From: Actinomycetes bacterium | Lineage (GTDB): Bacteria; Actinomycetota; Acidimicrobiia; Acidimicrobiales; RAAP-2 | DNA length: 51,123 nt | NCBI GenBank assembly: GCA_021827705.1 | Contig: JAKAUQ010000033.1 | Coordinates: 1 to 51,123 of the forward strand | Direction: 5' to 3' | Part shown: positions 41,607 to 50,967 of the stretch, in pieces | How positions within the stretch are numbered: position 1 is the stretch's first letter | Layout: each line of letters starts with the position of its first letter | Notes under the pieces: generated by a model | Databases searched by the model: none | Told to the model about the DNA's origin: nothing | The model's input: the letters and a program-made list of their open reading frames with translations, nothing else | Position numbers and translations under genes: made by a program

Positions 41607-42941
41607 TCAGCTGGCCGCGCGGACCGCCTCGGCCAGCACGTCCAGGCCGTCGCGCAGCTGGGCATCGGTGATGACCAGGGGCGGCAGCAGGCGGATGACG
41701 TTGCCGAAGGTGCCACACGACAGGGCCAGGACGCCGTGTTGGTTGCAGTAGGCGACGATGGCCTTGGCCGCCGCCGCGTTGGGCTCGGTAGTGCCCGGCG
41801 TGACCAGCTCGATGGCCATCATCGCCCCACGGCCGCGGACGTCGCCCACGATCGGGGCCTCGGCGGCCAGCGCGTGCAAGCGGGTCGACAGCGTCTCGCC
41901 GATGGCGCGGGCCCGGGCCGGCAGGTCGAGCTCGCGCATGGTCCGGATGGTCGCCAGGGCGGCTGCGGCCGCCACCGGGTTGCCGCCGTAGGTTCCGCCG
42001 AGGCCGCCCTCGTGGACGGCGTTCATCAGCTCGGCGCGCCCGGTCAGGGCCGCCAGCGGCAGCCCGCCGGCCAGGCCCTTGGCCGTGGTGACCAGGTCGG
42101 GGACCACGCCCTCGTGGTTCACGGCGAACCATTCGCCGGTCCGGCAGAAGCCCGCCTGGATCTCGTCGGCGATGAAGACGACCCCGTTGGCCGCCGCCCA
42201 CGCCGACAGCGCGGGCAGGAAGCCGTCGGCCGGGACTACGAAGCCCCCCTCGCCCTGGATGGGCTCGATGAGCAGGCCGGCGACGTTGTGCGCGCCGACC
42301 TGGGACTCGATGGCCGCGATGGCGCGCTGCGCCGCCTCGGCGCCGCTCAGGCCGTCGCGGAACGGGTAGCTCATGGGGACGCGGTAGATCTCGGGGGCGA
42401 AGGGTCCGAAGTGCTCCTTGTAGGGCATGTTCTTCGCCGTGAGGGCCATGGTCAGGTTGGTGCGCCCGTGGTAGGCGTGGTCGAAGACCACGATGGCCTG
42501 GCGACCCGTGGCCAGGCGGGCGACCTTGACCGCGTTCTCGACGGCCTCGGCCCCCGAGTTGAACAGGGCGGTCGTCTTGGGGAAGTCTCCCGGGGTCAGG
42601 GCGGCCAGCTCCTCGCAGACCTCGACGTACTCCTCGTAGGGCACGACCATGAAGCAGGTGTGGGTGAAGTCGGCGACCTGCTGGCTGACGGCCTCGATCA
42701 CCGCGGGCACGGCGTGACCGATGGAGGTCACCGCGATCCCCGACCCGAGGTCGAGGAGCTGGTTGCCGTCCACGTCGAGCAAGATGGCACCCTCGCCGCG
42801 CTCGATGTAGACGGGAAAGCCGGTCGACAGGCCCGTTGTGACCACGTGGCGACGGCGCTCGTGCAGGGCGCGCGACTTGGGCCCCGGCAGCTCGGTGACG
42901 ACCTTGCGCTCGGTTCCGATCGGTGGCTGGGCTGACGACAC
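41607..42941 (-). CDS. gabT: 4-aminobutyrate aminotransferase (class III)
   Basis: This 444-residue PLP aminotransferase has the phosphate-cup NSGAEAVENAVKVAR, aromatic stacking DHAYHGRTNLTMAL, FIADEIQAGFCRTG with the PLP Asp, and Schiff-base Lys in TTAKGLAGG. The substrate-recognition pattern fits GABA/5-aminovalerate transaminase. The GTG at 42941 is chosen because GGAG lies five bases upstream. It is convergent to marP with one base between stops. Confidence 0.92.
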   Translation of the reverse strand: MSSAQPPIGTERKVVTELPGPKSRALHERRRHVVTTGLSTGFPVYIERGEGAILLDVDGNQLLDLGSGIAVTSIGHAVPAVIEAVSQQVADFTHTCFMVVPYEEYVEVCEELAALTPGDFPKTTALFNSGAEAVENAVKVARLATGRQAIVVFDHAYHGRTNLTMALTAKNMPYKEHFGPFAPEIYRVPMSYPFRDGLSGAEAAQRAIAAIESQVGAHNVAGLLIEPIQGEGGFVVPADGFLPALSAWAAANGVVFIADEIQAGFCRTGEWFAVNHEGVVPDLVTTAKGLAGGLPLAALTGRAELMNAVHEGGLGGTYGGNPVAAAAALATIRTMRELDLPARARAIGETLSTRLHALAAEAPIVGDVRGRGAMMAIELVTPGTTEPNAAAAKAIVAYCNQHGVLALSCGTFGNVIRLLPPLVITDAQLRDGLDVLAEAVRAAS

Positions 42942-43041
42942 CTCGACTCCTCTGCTTGGTCCGGTGTCGCCCAGCGTACCCCGCCCTCGTGAGGCTCCCT
43001 CAGGGCCGCACGGGTGACCCTGGGGCCACCCGTGCGCCGAG

Positions 43042-43126
43042 CGGAGGAGGTGGGATTTGAACCCACGGTGCCCGTAGACACAGCAGTTTTCGAGACTGCC
43101 CGATTCGGCCGCTCTCGCACCCCTCC
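43042..43126 (-). tRNA. tRNA-Ser (CGA)
   Basis: A class II tRNA of 85 bases: acceptor GGAGGGG/CTCCTCC with one G-T pair, anticodon arm GCAGT-CTCGAAA-ACTGC with anticodon CGA, a long variable arm and T arm GTGGG-TTCAAAT-CCCAC. The discriminator is G, typical of tRNA-Ser. CCA is not encoded. Confidence 0.95.
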
Positions 43127-43192
43127 GTCTCGAGTCTATCCCCGCTCCCCACGGGGTCCCCCGGCGCGGGCGAGGGTGGGTCGACCAAGCGC

Positions 43193-43198
43193 TACCGT
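43193..43198 (+). promoter_or_regulatory. -10 box of tadA
   Basis: TACCGT is six bases before the GTG at 43205. Confidence 0.4.
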
Positions 43199-43204
43199 CG
43201 GGGG

Positions 43205-43654
43205 GTGGCCGGTGACGACGGGTACATGGCGAGCGCCCTGGCGTGGGCGGACCGGGCGGCCACCCACGACGACGTCCCGGTGGGCTGCGTCGTGGTCGTC
43301 GACGGCGAGGTCGTCGGCGCCGGTGAGAACCGGCGCGAGGCCGACGCGGACCCGACGGCCCACGCCGAGATCGTCGCGCTGCGCGCCGCCGCCCAGCGTC
43401 TGGGTCGCTGGCGCCTAAGCGACGCGACGGTCTACGTGACCCTGGAGCCCTGCGTGATGTGCGCGGGGGCGCTGGTGAGTGCACGCGTCGCGCGGGTGGT
43501 CATCGGAGCCCTCGACGAGAAGGCCGGAGCCGTCGGCTCGCGCTACAACGTGCTGAGCGACCCGCGCCTGCTCCACGAGGTGGCGGTCGACTACGGGGTG
43601 GGAGCCGAGGCGGCCGCCGACCAGCTCCGCACGTTCTTCGCGGGGCGGCGGTGA
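43205..43654 (+). CDS. tadA: tRNA-specific adenosine deaminase
   Basis: This 149-residue zinc deaminase has the proton-shuttle/ligand motif THAEI as TAHAEIVALR and ligands in PCVMCAGAL. It converts A34 to inosine in tRNA-Arg(ACG), whose gene is at 31740. The GTG start is leaderless-like. The last four bases overlap the methyltransferase start (GTGA). Confidence 0.95.
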   Translation: MAGDDGYMASALAWADRAATHDDVPVGCVVVVDGEVVGAGENRREADADPTAHAEIVALRAAAQRLGRWRLSDATVYVTLEPCVMCAGALVSARVARVVIGALDEKAGAVGSRYNVLSDPRLLHEVAVDYGVGAEAAADQLRTFFAGRR

Positions 43655-44394
43655 GCGACCGCGAGCGCTGGGCCGGCGAGGGGTTCGCCACGGGCGCGCT
43701 CTACGACGCCGCGCGGCCCTCGTACCCCGACGCCGCCGTCGCGCGCGTCGTCAACGACCTGGAGCTCGACCGCACCAGTCGCGTCGTCGACCTGGGTGCG
43801 GGCACCGGCATCTTCTCCCGGCTCGTCGCCCCGCTGGTGGGCGAGGTGGTCGCCGTCGAGCCCTCGGCCTCGATGCGCGCGGCGCTGGCCGAGGCCAGCC
43901 CGGACATCACCGTGCTGGAGGGTCGCGACGATGCCATCCCGCTGGCTGACGGATGGGCCGACGCGGTCGTCGTGGCCCAGGCGTTCCACTGGTTCGACGC
44001 GCCCCGCGCGCTGGCCGAGATCGCGCGCGTGCTGCGGCCCGGCGGGGGCCTGGGCCTGGTGTGGAACGAGCGCGACGAGTCCTGGGGGTGGGTGCGCCGC
44101 CTCACCCGAGCCATGCGCTGGGACGAGAACCGACCCTTTGACGGGAACGCCGATTGGGCGGGGATCGTGTCCCGGGGGCCTTTCCGGCGCGTGGTACGCC
44201 ACGACCTGCCCTGGCTCGAGTCGGTCTCGCCCGCCGCTCTGCAGCGCCGGGTGGCCACCACGAGCTACGTGACGCTCCTGGAGGAGCCCGAACGTGCCGC
44301 CCTGCTGGCCGAGGTGGCCGAGGTCCTCACGGACCAGCCGGACCCCCTCGCGCTGCCCTACCGCAGCATCGTGGTCACGGCCCGCCGAGCCTAG
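43651..44394 (+). CDS. SAM-dependent methyltransferase, class I
   Basis: This 247-residue protein has motif I VVDLGAGTGIFSRL, motif II acidic AVEPSASM, GADAVVVAQAFHWFD-like post-II sequence and LRPGGGLGLVWNERD. This is the Methyltransf_11 group, often annotated as trans-aconitate or ubiquinone-like methyltransferase without proof. It is translationally coupled to tadA. Confidence 0.88.
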   Translation: MSDRERWAGEGFATGALYDAARPSYPDAAVARVVNDLELDRTSRVVDLGAGTGIFSRLVAPLVGEVVAVEPSASMRAALAEASPDITVLEGRDDAIPLADGWADAVVVAQAFHWFDAPRALAEIARVLRPGGGLGLVWNERDESWGWVRRLTRAMRWDENRPFDGNADWAGIVSRGPFRRVVRHDLPWLESVSPAALQRRVATTSYVTLLEEPERAALLAEVAEVLTDQPDPLALPYRSIVVTARRA

Positions 44395-44552
44395 GCGGAA
44401 GGTCGGGACCACCAGCAGCTCGCCACCGCCGAGATGCTCCGCGGCAGCGCGGTGCCGCCGCGCCGGACCGGGCCCCCTCTCGGGGTCCGCGAGAGGCTGG
44501 CGATGTGTCGCGGGCGACGAGGGGCTCACAGCGCGGTGACCCCTAGCGTTCT

Positions 44553-45038
44553 ATGTTCGTGGGGCTTCCGCCGTTCCAGCAGCTGGTCGACGCGCACTGG
44601 CGCGACGTCGCGCGCCTGGCGGCAGCGATGGCGGGCCCGCGCGAGGGCGACGACGTCGCCCAGGAGGCCTGGGTGCGCGCCCTGCGGGCCTACCCGTCCC
44701 TGACGCACGCGGGGAACCTGCGCAGCTGGCTGCTGACCATCACGGCGCACACGGCACTAGACGCCCAACGCTCCCGCGCGCGCCGCGACCTCGCCGCCGC
44801 CCGGCCTCCCGAGCCGGCAGCCGACCTCGCGCCGCTGCGAGACGAGCGGCTCTGGGAGGGTGTGCGCGCCCTGCCCGCGCGCCAGCGCCAGGCCGTCGTG
44901 CTGCACTACGTGGGCGGTCTGGCCCACACCGAGGTAGCCCGCGCGCTCGAGACCACGCCGGCGGCCAGCCGCCGCCTGGTCTCGGACGCGCTGGCCACGC
45001 TGCGCAAGGTCCTAGGAACCGGCCCGGAGGAGGGGTGA
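44553..45038 (+). CDS. ECF-type RNA polymerase sigma factor
   Basis: This 161-residue protein has region 2 (FQQLVDAHWRDVARLAAAMA...DDVAQEAWVRALRAYP) and region 4 (ALPARQRQAVVLHYVGGLAHTEVARALE). That is a compact ECF sigma with no C-terminal extension and no anti-sigma gene beside it. A TAGCGT hexamer lies just before the start. Its stop overlaps the alkyltransferase start, so its product and DNA repair are co-expressed. Confidence 0.85.
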   Translation: MFVGLPPFQQLVDAHWRDVARLAAAMAGPREGDDVAQEAWVRALRAYPSLTHAGNLRSWLLTITAHTALDAQRSRARRDLAAARPPEPAADLAPLRDERLWEGVRALPARQRQAVVLHYVGGLAHTEVARALETTPAASRRLVSDALATLRKVLGTGPEEG

Positions 45039-45598
45039 TGGACGTGGCTAGCGCACTGAGGCGACTCGACGTGGCGGCGCGACCGCCCCGGCTGGAGGGT
45101 GGGGACGTCTTCTACGTGGTCCACGACGCCCCTATCGGGACCCTGGTCCTGGCCGCGACGCGCGAGGGGACCCTCGTCGCGTGCAGCTACGACGCCGAGG
45201 AGGCGGTGACCGCGCGCCTGGCCGCGCACCTGTCGCCCCGGGTGCTGCGCGAGCCCCAGCGCCTCGACGAGGCGCGCCGGCAGATCGACGCCTACGTGAC
45301 GGGACGGCGCCGCGCCTTCGACGTGCCCGCCAGCCCGGTGCTGGCCACGCCCTTCGCCCGCCGGGTGCTCGGGGAGCTGGCGCGCGTGCCCTACGGCTCG
45401 ACCACGACCTACCAGGCCATCGCGCGCGCGATCGGCGCCCCCCGGGCCAGCCGCGCCGTGGGCCACGCGCTGGGCGCCAACCCGCTGTGCATCGTGCTGC
45501 CCTGCCACCGGGTCCTGCGCACTGACGGGTCCCTTGGGGGATATGCCGGAGGGCTGGCGGCCAAGCGCCGCCTGCTGGACCTCGAGGGTGTGGCCTGA
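45035..45598 (+). CDS. ogt: Methylated-DNA-protein-cysteine methyltransferase
   Basis: This 187-residue suicide repair enzyme has the active-site CIVLPCHRVLR and the helix-turn-helix region GSTTTYQAIARAIG. It takes alkyl groups from O6-alkylguanine. The N-terminal half lacks the Ada DNA-binding zinc domain, so it is Ogt-like. GTG at 45035 overlaps the sigma factor stop; the ATG at 45038 is equally possible, with GGAGGAGG upstream. Confidence 0.94.
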   Translation: MMDVASALRRLDVAARPPRLEGGDVFYVVHDAPIGTLVLAATREGTLVACSYDAEEAVTARLAAHLSPRVLREPQRLDEARRQIDAYVTGRRRAFDVPASPVLATPFARRVLGELARVPYGSTTTYQAIARAIGAPRASRAVGHALGANPLCIVLPCHRVLRTDGSLGGYAGGLAAKRRLLDLEGVA

Positions 45599-45631
45599 CC
45601 CGGTGGCGGGAGCCGCCGCCACGGTAAGGCC

Positions 45632-45946
45632 ATGACCGCCGGGGCGTCTCGTCGCGCCGTGCGCGTCGAGGCGCTGTGCTCGGTCGGGTGCCCCAACGGG
45701 GGAACGACTGCGGCCGACGTCGCGGCCCTGCGGGCTCCTCGGCGCTGCGGGGGTCGCTGGGTGTCCCACCTGGCGATCGCCGCGGTCCTGTGCGATGAGC
45801 CCCGGGGAGGGAGCCTGCTCGGCGAGATGACCCCGGTCCCCACCCTCCATCTGGTGCTGATCTTCGTCGGGCTCGCGGTCCTGGCCCGAGGAGTCGGCTG
45901 GCTGGTGTCGGGGGCGAGCCCGCGCGTCACGCGTCCGGTCACGTAG
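45632..45946 (+). CDS. Doubtful small membrane protein
   Basis: A 104-residue frame whose first half is low-complexity and Arg/Cys-rich and whose last 39 residues form one helix (LHLVLIFVGLAVLARGVGWL). If real, a shorter version from ATG 45828 is as likely. No family is recognised. This is the only candidate in the stretch between ogt and the phospholipase-D-like gene. Confidence 0.25.
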   Translation: MTAGASRRAVRVEALCSVGCPNGGTTAADVAALRAPRRCGGRWVSHLAIAAVLCDEPRGGSLLGEMTPVPTLHLVLIFVGLAVLARGVGWLVSGASPRVTRPVT

Positions 45947-46015
45947 CACCACGGCGCACGTCACGGGTCGTGGCTACCCTCGAGGCGAGCGTGGAACGTG
46001 CTCGAGGAGGTCCCC

Positions 46016-46981
46016 ATGCGACGCATCCGACTCACTGCCCTCGTGGCCGCCGTCCTGGCAGCGGTCGCGGTCACGACCCCCGCCGCGGCGACCGCGACCG
46101 TGCCCGTGACGCGCGTCTGGGTGGAGCCCGCAGCCGGCCTGGGATTCCTGGACGCGGCCATCGCCCAGGCGCACACCAGTGTCGACCTGTCGATGTACGA
46201 GCTGAGCGACGCGATCGTGGAGCGCGACCTCGTTGCGGCCGCCCACCGGCACGTGCGCGTTCGCGTCCTCCTCGACGCCGCCTACGCCGGCACCTACGCC
46301 AACGCCGGGGCCGCCGCCACGCTGCGCGCGGGCGGGGTGGGCGTCGCGTGGGCTCCCGCGGGCCAGATCTTCCACGCCAAGTACGTGGTCGTCGATGGCA
46401 CCCGTGCCTACATCGGCACCGGCAACCTGACCAGCCGGTGGTACTCGTCGACGCGCGACCTGTGGGTCGAGATCACCGCGCGTGCGCAGGTGGCCGCCAT
46501 CGAGGCGGTGTTCGCGCGCGACGTCACGGGCCATCCGGGCCGACCCGCCAGCACCGGAGGGCTGGTGTGGAGCCCGGGCTCCACGTCGTCTCTGGTGGGC
46601 CTGATCGACAGCGCGCGCCACAGCCTGCTGATCGAGAGCGAGGAGATGCGGTCCTACACGATCGAGGACGCCCTGGCCGCGGCGGCCCGCCGGGGCGTGG
46701 CGGTCACGGTGGTGATGACCGCGTCGGCTGAGTGGTCGAGCGCCCTCGGAGAGCTGGCTCACGCCGGCGTCCACGTGCACACGATCTCTCCCCAGGGCCT
46801 GTACATCCACGCCAAGGTGATCTGCGCGGACTGCGCAGGCCCCCGCGGGACGGCCTTCGTGGGCAGCGAGAACTTCTCGTACTCCTCGCTCACCTACAAC
46901 CGCGAGCTGGGCGTCCTCACCACCAGTCCCGCTGTCGTCGAGGCCGTGGAGCGTGTCGTCAGCTCCGACGCGCATCGCTGA
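46016..46981 (+). CDS. Secreted phospholipase-D-like protein
   Basis: This 321-residue protein has a Sec signal peptide (MRRIRLTALVAAVLAAVAVT) and two HKD motifs: HAKYVVVDGTRAYIGTGN and HAKVICADCAGPRGTAFVGS, the second with a small insertion between Lys and the following segment. The two together form one PLD active site for a phosphodiester (phospholipid, nucleic acid or teichoic acid). The second motif lacks the usual Asp six residues after Lys in simple alignment, so activity should be tested. GAGGAGG precedes the ATG at 46016. Confidence 0.88.
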   Translation: MRRIRLTALVAAVLAAVAVTTPAAATATVPVTRVWVEPAAGLGFLDAAIAQAHTSVDLSMYELSDAIVERDLVAAAHRHVRVRVLLDAAYAGTYANAGAAATLRAGGVGVAWAPAGQIFHAKYVVVDGTRAYIGTGNLTSRWYSSTRDLWVEITARAQVAAIEAVFARDVTGHPGRPASTGGLVWSPGSTSSLVGLIDSARHSLLIESEEMRSYTIEDALAAAARRGVAVTVVMTASAEWSSALGELAHAGVHVHTISPQGLYIHAKVICADCAGPRGTAFVGSENFSYSSLTYNRELGVLTTSPAVVEAVERVVSSDAHR

Positions 46982-47039
46982 GGCGGCGCCAGTCGTCGGG
47001 GCCGCCCCGCAGTGGCAGCGCCCCCACGTGGGCTGGGCG

Positions 47040-47786
47040 TCAGAGCCCGGGGTGCACGCTGGCGAACTGGCGGGCGTCGATGCGCTGGCCGTGCACGTCG
47101 CTCGCCGCCGCCGAGGCCAGCCACACGATCGGGGGGCCCATGATCGCCGGGTCCAAGAGGCCGGCCCGCACCTCGTCGCTCACGTCCTCGGGGATCATCC
47201 CGGTCGCCGTGGCCCCTCCGGGCACCAGCACGTTGAGGCGCACGGTGGTGCCCGCGAGGTCCGCGGCCATGATCTGGGCGAGGGCCTCGACGGCCGCGCC
47301 GGCGGGACCGTAGGGCACGAAGCCGCGACGCGACATCGTCGCGGGGTTCATCGAGATCACGACGACGCGGCCCCCACCGGCGGCGAGCATCCGGGGGACG
47401 ACGGCGTGCACCGAGAGGAACGTGCCGGCCACCTTGGTGTCCACGACGTCGCGGAACCCGGCCGGGGTCACCAAGAAGAAGGGCTGGGGCTCGGTGAGGA
47501 AGTGGGGGTGGACCGTGCGCATCCCGATGCCGGCGTTGGCCACCAGCAGATCGAGACCTCCCAGCCGGTGGAAGACTGCCGCGACTCCCGCCTCCACGGC
47601 GTCGGCGTCGCGGACGTCCATGGCGAGTCCCCAGGCTCCCGCGCCGACCTCTCGCGCGGCCGCGGCCGCCCGGCCCGGATCGCGACTGGTGACGACGACG
47701 CGCGCGCCGGCTGCGGCCAGGGCCTCGGCCATCGCGCGTCCGAGCCCCGAGGTGGCCCCGGTCACCAGGGCCCGCACACCCTCCAG
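47040..47786 (-). CDS. Short-chain dehydrogenase/reductase with altered active site
   Basis: This protein of about 248 residues has the SDR cofactor motif TGATSGLG, the NAG motif VANAGIG, and a YGPAG segment where the catalytic pattern is YxxxK: the Lys is Gly here. Downstream NVLVPGGATATGMIPEDV fits the substrate loop. Start choice is difficult. A CTG at 47786 has GGAGG seven bases upstream; the first GTG (47777) would begin at the first strand with almost no leader. No ATG or GTG occurs upstream in frame within the spacer. Confidence 0.75.
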   Translation of the reverse strand: MEGVRALVTGATSGLGRAMAEALAAAGARVVVTSRDPGRAAAAAREVGAGAWGLAMDVRDADAVEAGVAAVFHRLGGLDLLVANAGIGMRTVHPHFLTEPQPFFLVTPAGFRDVVDTKVAGTFLSVHAVVPRMLAAGGGRVVVISMNPATMSRRGFVPYGPAGAAVEALAQIMAADLAGTTVRLNVLVPGGATATGMIPEDVSDEVRAGLLDPAIMGPPIVWLASAAASDVHGQRIDARQFASVHPGL

Positions 47787-47842
47787 TGCGGCGCCTCCTG
47801 TTGGCGCGAGGCCCGACGACGCAGGGGAGGTCGTGGGCTGTC

Positions 47843-48838
47843 CTAGCGGTTCACGGTCGACATGTCGGCGTAGCGCGCCCCGGCCGCCGCCCCGATCGGG
47901 ACCACCGCGTCCAGGGCCGCCAGGTCCGCGGGGCTCAGGTGCACGTCGAGGGCCCCGATGTTCTCTTCGAGGTAGGCGAGTCGTTTCGTGCCCGGGATGG
48001 GCACGACGTCGGGTCCCTGGGCGAGGACCCACGCGAGAGCCAGCTGGCTGGCGGCCACGCCACGCGCGGCGGCGATCTCCCGGACACGCTCGACCAGCTC
48101 GAGGTTCTGGGCGAAGTTCTCCCCTTGGAAGCGGGGCGAGTGGCGGCGGAAGTCGGTGGGCTCGAAGTCATCGATGCTGGTGATGGCGCCCGAGAGGAAC
48201 CCGCGTCCGAGCGGCGAGTAGGCCACGAAGCCGATGCCGAGCTCGCGCACCGTTGCCAGCACCCCGTTGTCCTCGACCTCGCGCGTCCACAACGACCACT
48301 CCGTCTGCAGCGCGGTGATCGGGTGGGTCGCGTGGGCGCGACGAATGGTCTCGGGCGCCGCCTCGCTGATGCCGAGGTGGCGCACCTTGCCCGCCCCCAC
48401 CAGCTCGGCCAGGGCGCCCCAGGTCTCCTCGATGGGGACGCTGACATCGACGCGGTGCTGGTAGTAGAGGTCGATGTGCTCGACGCCCAGGCGCTGCAGG
48501 CTCGCGTCGCAGGCGCGGCGCACGTAGTCGGGTCGCCCGTTCACGCCCACGCGGCTGCCGTCCTCGCGGCGCTCGTTGCCGAACTTGGTCGCCAGGACCA
48601 CGTCATCGCGGCGACCGGCGATGGCCTGGCCCACCAGACGCTCGTTGGTGAACGGGCCGTACATGTCGGCGGTGTCCAGGAAGTTGACCCCCGCATCCAA
48701 GGCGGCGTGGATGACCGCGATCGACCCGCGATCGTCGCCCGTGCCGTAGAACTCGGACATCCCCATGCACCCCAGGCCCTGGGCGGAGACCTCGAGGGCA
48801 GCGGCTCCGGTGCCCAGGGTGCGGCGAGGGACAGGCAT
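47843..48838 (-). CDS. Aldo/keto reductase
   Basis: This 331-residue TIM-barrel NADPH reductase has catalytic Asp and Tyr in [10 protein letters not shown], Lys in VVLATKFGN, His in YYQHRVDV and NADPH-binding [12 protein letters not shown]. It resembles the YhdN/AKR11-13 group. The ATG at 48838 is chosen because GGAGGTCGCC precedes it and the longer upstream frame has no homology. TAGGGT about 30 bases upstream is the likely -10. It may be co-transcribed with the SDR, 56 bases on. Confidence 0.92.
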   Translation of the reverse strand: MPVPRRTLGTGAAALEVSAQGLGCMGMSEFYGTGDDRGSIAVIHAALDAGVNFLDTADMYGPFTNERLVGQAIAGRRDDVVLATKFGNERREDGSRVGVNGRPDYVRRACDASLQRLGVEHIDLYYQHRVDVSVPIEETWGALAELVGAGKVRHLGISEAAPETIRRAHATHPITALQTEWSLWTREVEDNGVLATVRELGIGFVAYSPLGRGFLSGAITSIDDFEPTDFRRHSPRFQGENFAQNLELVERVREIAAARGVAASQLALAWVLAQGPDVVPIPGTKRLAYLEENIGALDVHLSPADLAALDAVVPIGAAAGARYADMSTVNR

Positions 48839-49187
48839 GGCGACCTCCTGGATCGAGTTACTTCCTACCCTAGGGAAGTCTGTCGTGCCTCGATCGCTGC
48901 CCAGGGCGCGACCGTCAGTCCGGTGCCACCGCCAGTCACGTCGAATCCACGCCGCCACCCGCCGCCGGAGCCCGACTCCGGCCGCTGCGGCTTCGGCGTT
49001 GAGTTGTCGACGGTCCCCCGTCGATCTCGATCTCGATTCGTCGTATCCCTCGTCAGGTGAACCTCGGCGAGGACGGGTGAGCAGCAGCCGTCCCCCATAA
49101 TCGGCGCCTCGGGTAGGCCGGGTATCACGAGCCGTCGTTGACGTAGTCCGGCAACCGCCTCTGACGCAGTCAGCGGACTGGCTCCTT
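48839..49187. other. Gene-free spacer
   Basis: The 349 bases between the aldo/keto reductase start and the merA stop contain the reductase promoter region. Open frames here (for example 48865-49203 on the minus strand) are low-complexity and match nothing I recognise. Confidence 0.5.
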
Positions 49188-50843
49188 CTACGCCGCGCAG
49201 CACGAGAGCTTGTCGACGTCACGGGTGAACGTCTGGGCGGCGAGCTTGATCCCCTCGGCCATGGTCAGGTAGGGATGGAAGGTGGCGGCCAACTCGGCAG
49301 TGGTGATGCCGTGACGGATGGCCAGCACCGCCGTCTGGATCACGTCGCCCGCCCCCTCCGCGAGGATGGACGCGCCCAGCAGCCTTCCGGTACCGGCCTC
49401 GGCGACGAGCTTGACGAGACCAGCGGTGTCGTGATTGACGAGGGCGCGGGGGACCGCAGAGAGGGGAAGCACCGAGGTCTCCACGACGTAGCCCGCCGCT
49501 ACCGCCTGCGCTTCGGTCAGGCCGGCGCTGGCCACTTGCGGTGAGGTGAAGGTCACGCGGGGAAGGCCGGTGAAGTCCGTCGTGCGCTCCAACCCCAGGA
49601 GAGCGTTGTCAACGGCCAGCGCGCCCTCGTAGGCCGAGACGTAGACGAACTGCGGCGCCCCGGTCACGTCTCCGGCGCCGTAGATGCGCGGGTTGGCGCT
49701 TCGCAGATCGTTGCCTACGACCATCGCCCCGCGCCCGTCCAGCTCGACACCGGCTACTTCGAGGCCGAGTCCCTCGGTGTTGGGCCGCCTTCCGGTAGCG
49801 ACGAGGACCTCGTCGGCGACGAGGTCGAAGGGGTGCTCTCCCACCTGCATCGAGACAGTGACGTGGTTCTCGCCTCTCTTCACTCCCAGCACCTGAGCGC
49901 CGGTGTGGATGGTGGCTCCCTGGGACTCGAGCACCGCGGCCAGCCCCGCCGAGACCTCGGGCTCCTCGAACGGGGCGATGCGCTCAGCCACGTCGACGAA
50001 GGTGACCTCGGCCCCCACGTGCACGAAGAACTGGCCGAGCTCCAACCCGATCGCGTTGGCTCCGATCACGACCAGGCGCTTGGGCACCTCGGTCACCTCC
50101 AGCGCGGTCGTGGAGGTGAGATAGCCCGCCTCGGTGAGGCCGGGTATTGGCGGAGCGGCGGGGGAGGCGCCGGTCGCCACCAGGTACACGCGTGCGCGGA
50201 TGCTCCGGCCATCGACCTCGAGCACCTCGGGACCGCTGAAGCGCCCGTGACCGTGAATCACCGCAAAGCCGTAGTCGGCGACCAGATCGGCGTACTTCTT
50301 CTGGCGGAGCTCCTCGACGAGTGCGTCTTTCTGGGCGACCAGGGCCCGAACGTTGACGGGTCCCGAAGCAGTGGACAGTCCCGCGAAGGGGTGGTGCCCC
50401 GTCGTCCAGGCCAGCTCACCGGCGCGCAGCAGCGCCTTGGACGGCACGCAGCCCACGTTCACACACGTCCCTCCCAGGGTGCCGTGCTCCACCAACGCCA
50501 CGCGGTAGCCGGCCTCGGTCGCCTTGATCGCCGCAGCAAAGGCGGCTGAGCCGGCACCGATCACGACCAGGTCGTAGTCGTAGTGACCGCCTCCCGTCTC
50601 TCTCGGAAGTGCCCCGGTGAGCAGGCGCAACTTTCCCGGTCGATAGCCGGCCGCCTCGACCGCGGCCCGCACGTCACCCTCGGCAAGTCCTTCCGGCCAC
50701 GTAAAGCGTGCCTCGCCGGTCCGCCAGGTGACCGCAACATCCTGCGCACCCGCGCTGTACAACGCGTCGGTCACGTGAAGGGCGCAATCGTCGCAGGTCA
50801 TGCCCCCCACCTCGAGGGTGGCTGGCTGGGTGGTCGCATCCAT
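49188..50843 (-). CDS. merA: Mercuric reductase
   Basis: This 551-residue flavoprotein has an N-terminal heavy-metal-associated domain (GMTCDDCA, about 14-21), FAD motif [13 protein letters not shown], redox-active [15 protein letters not shown]-binding [13 protein letters not shown] and the C-terminal vicinal cysteines in DKLSCCAA that hand Hg(II) to the active site. It reduces Hg(II) to Hg(0) with NADPH. AAGGAGCC precedes the ATG. No merR, merT or merB is visible in the window; the regulator may be to the right. Confidence 0.97.
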   Translation of the reverse strand: MDATTQPATLEVGGMTCDDCALHVTDALYSAGAQDVAVTWRTGEARFTWPEGLAEGDVRAAVEAAGYRPGKLRLLTGALPRETGGGHYDYDLVVIGAGSAAFAAAIKATEAGYRVALVEHGTLGGTCVNVGCVPSKALLRAGELAWTTGHHPFAGLSTASGPVNVRALVAQKDALVEELRQKKYADLVADYGFAVIHGHGRFSGPEVLEVDGRSIRARVYLVATGASPAAPPIPGLTEAGYLTSTTALEVTEVPKRLVVIGANAIGLELGQFFVHVGAEVTFVDVAERIAPFEEPEVSAGLAAVLESQGATIHTGAQVLGVKRGENHVTVSMQVGEHPFDLVADEVLVATGRRPNTEGLGLEVAGVELDGRGAMVVGNDLRSANPRIYGAGDVTGAPQFVYVSAYEGALAVDNALLGLERTTDFTGLPRVTFTSPQVASAGLTEAQAVAAGYVVETSVLPLSAVPRALVNHDTAGLVKLVAEAGTGRLLGASILAEGAGDVIQTAVLAIRHGITTAELAATFHPYLTMAEGIKLAAQTFTRDVDKLSCCAA

Positions 50844-50957
50844 GAGTGGCTCCTTGCTTGGTGGGGCGTCTTAGCGCACCCTGTTGTCGTTTAGTCGTCG
50901 ACAGCCTCTCCGCGGTGTCATCTCCCGCAAGCATTGTCGATCGAGCAACCAATACGT

Positions 50958-50967
50958 CGTTATAACG
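50958..50967. promoter_or_regulatory. Palindrome upstream of merA, possible operator
   Basis: CGTTATAACG is a perfect 10-base palindrome, with partly symmetric flanks (ACGT before, TCA after), about 115 bases upstream of merA. In actinobacteria mer genes are often controlled by ArsR-type repressors that bind AT-rich palindromes. The remaining 50968-51123 holds no gene I can name; one minus-strand frame stays open to the window edge and could be the end of another gene. Confidence 0.35.

Noticed and set aside
48865-49203. 112-residue frame between merA and the aldo/keto reductase
   Set aside because: No recognisable domain and composition of a non-coding spacer.
47843-49222. Longer 459-residue start for the aldo/keto reductase
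   Set aside because: The first 128 residues are Arg/Ser-rich and unlike the family; the ATG at 48838 has a ribosome-binding site and normal length.
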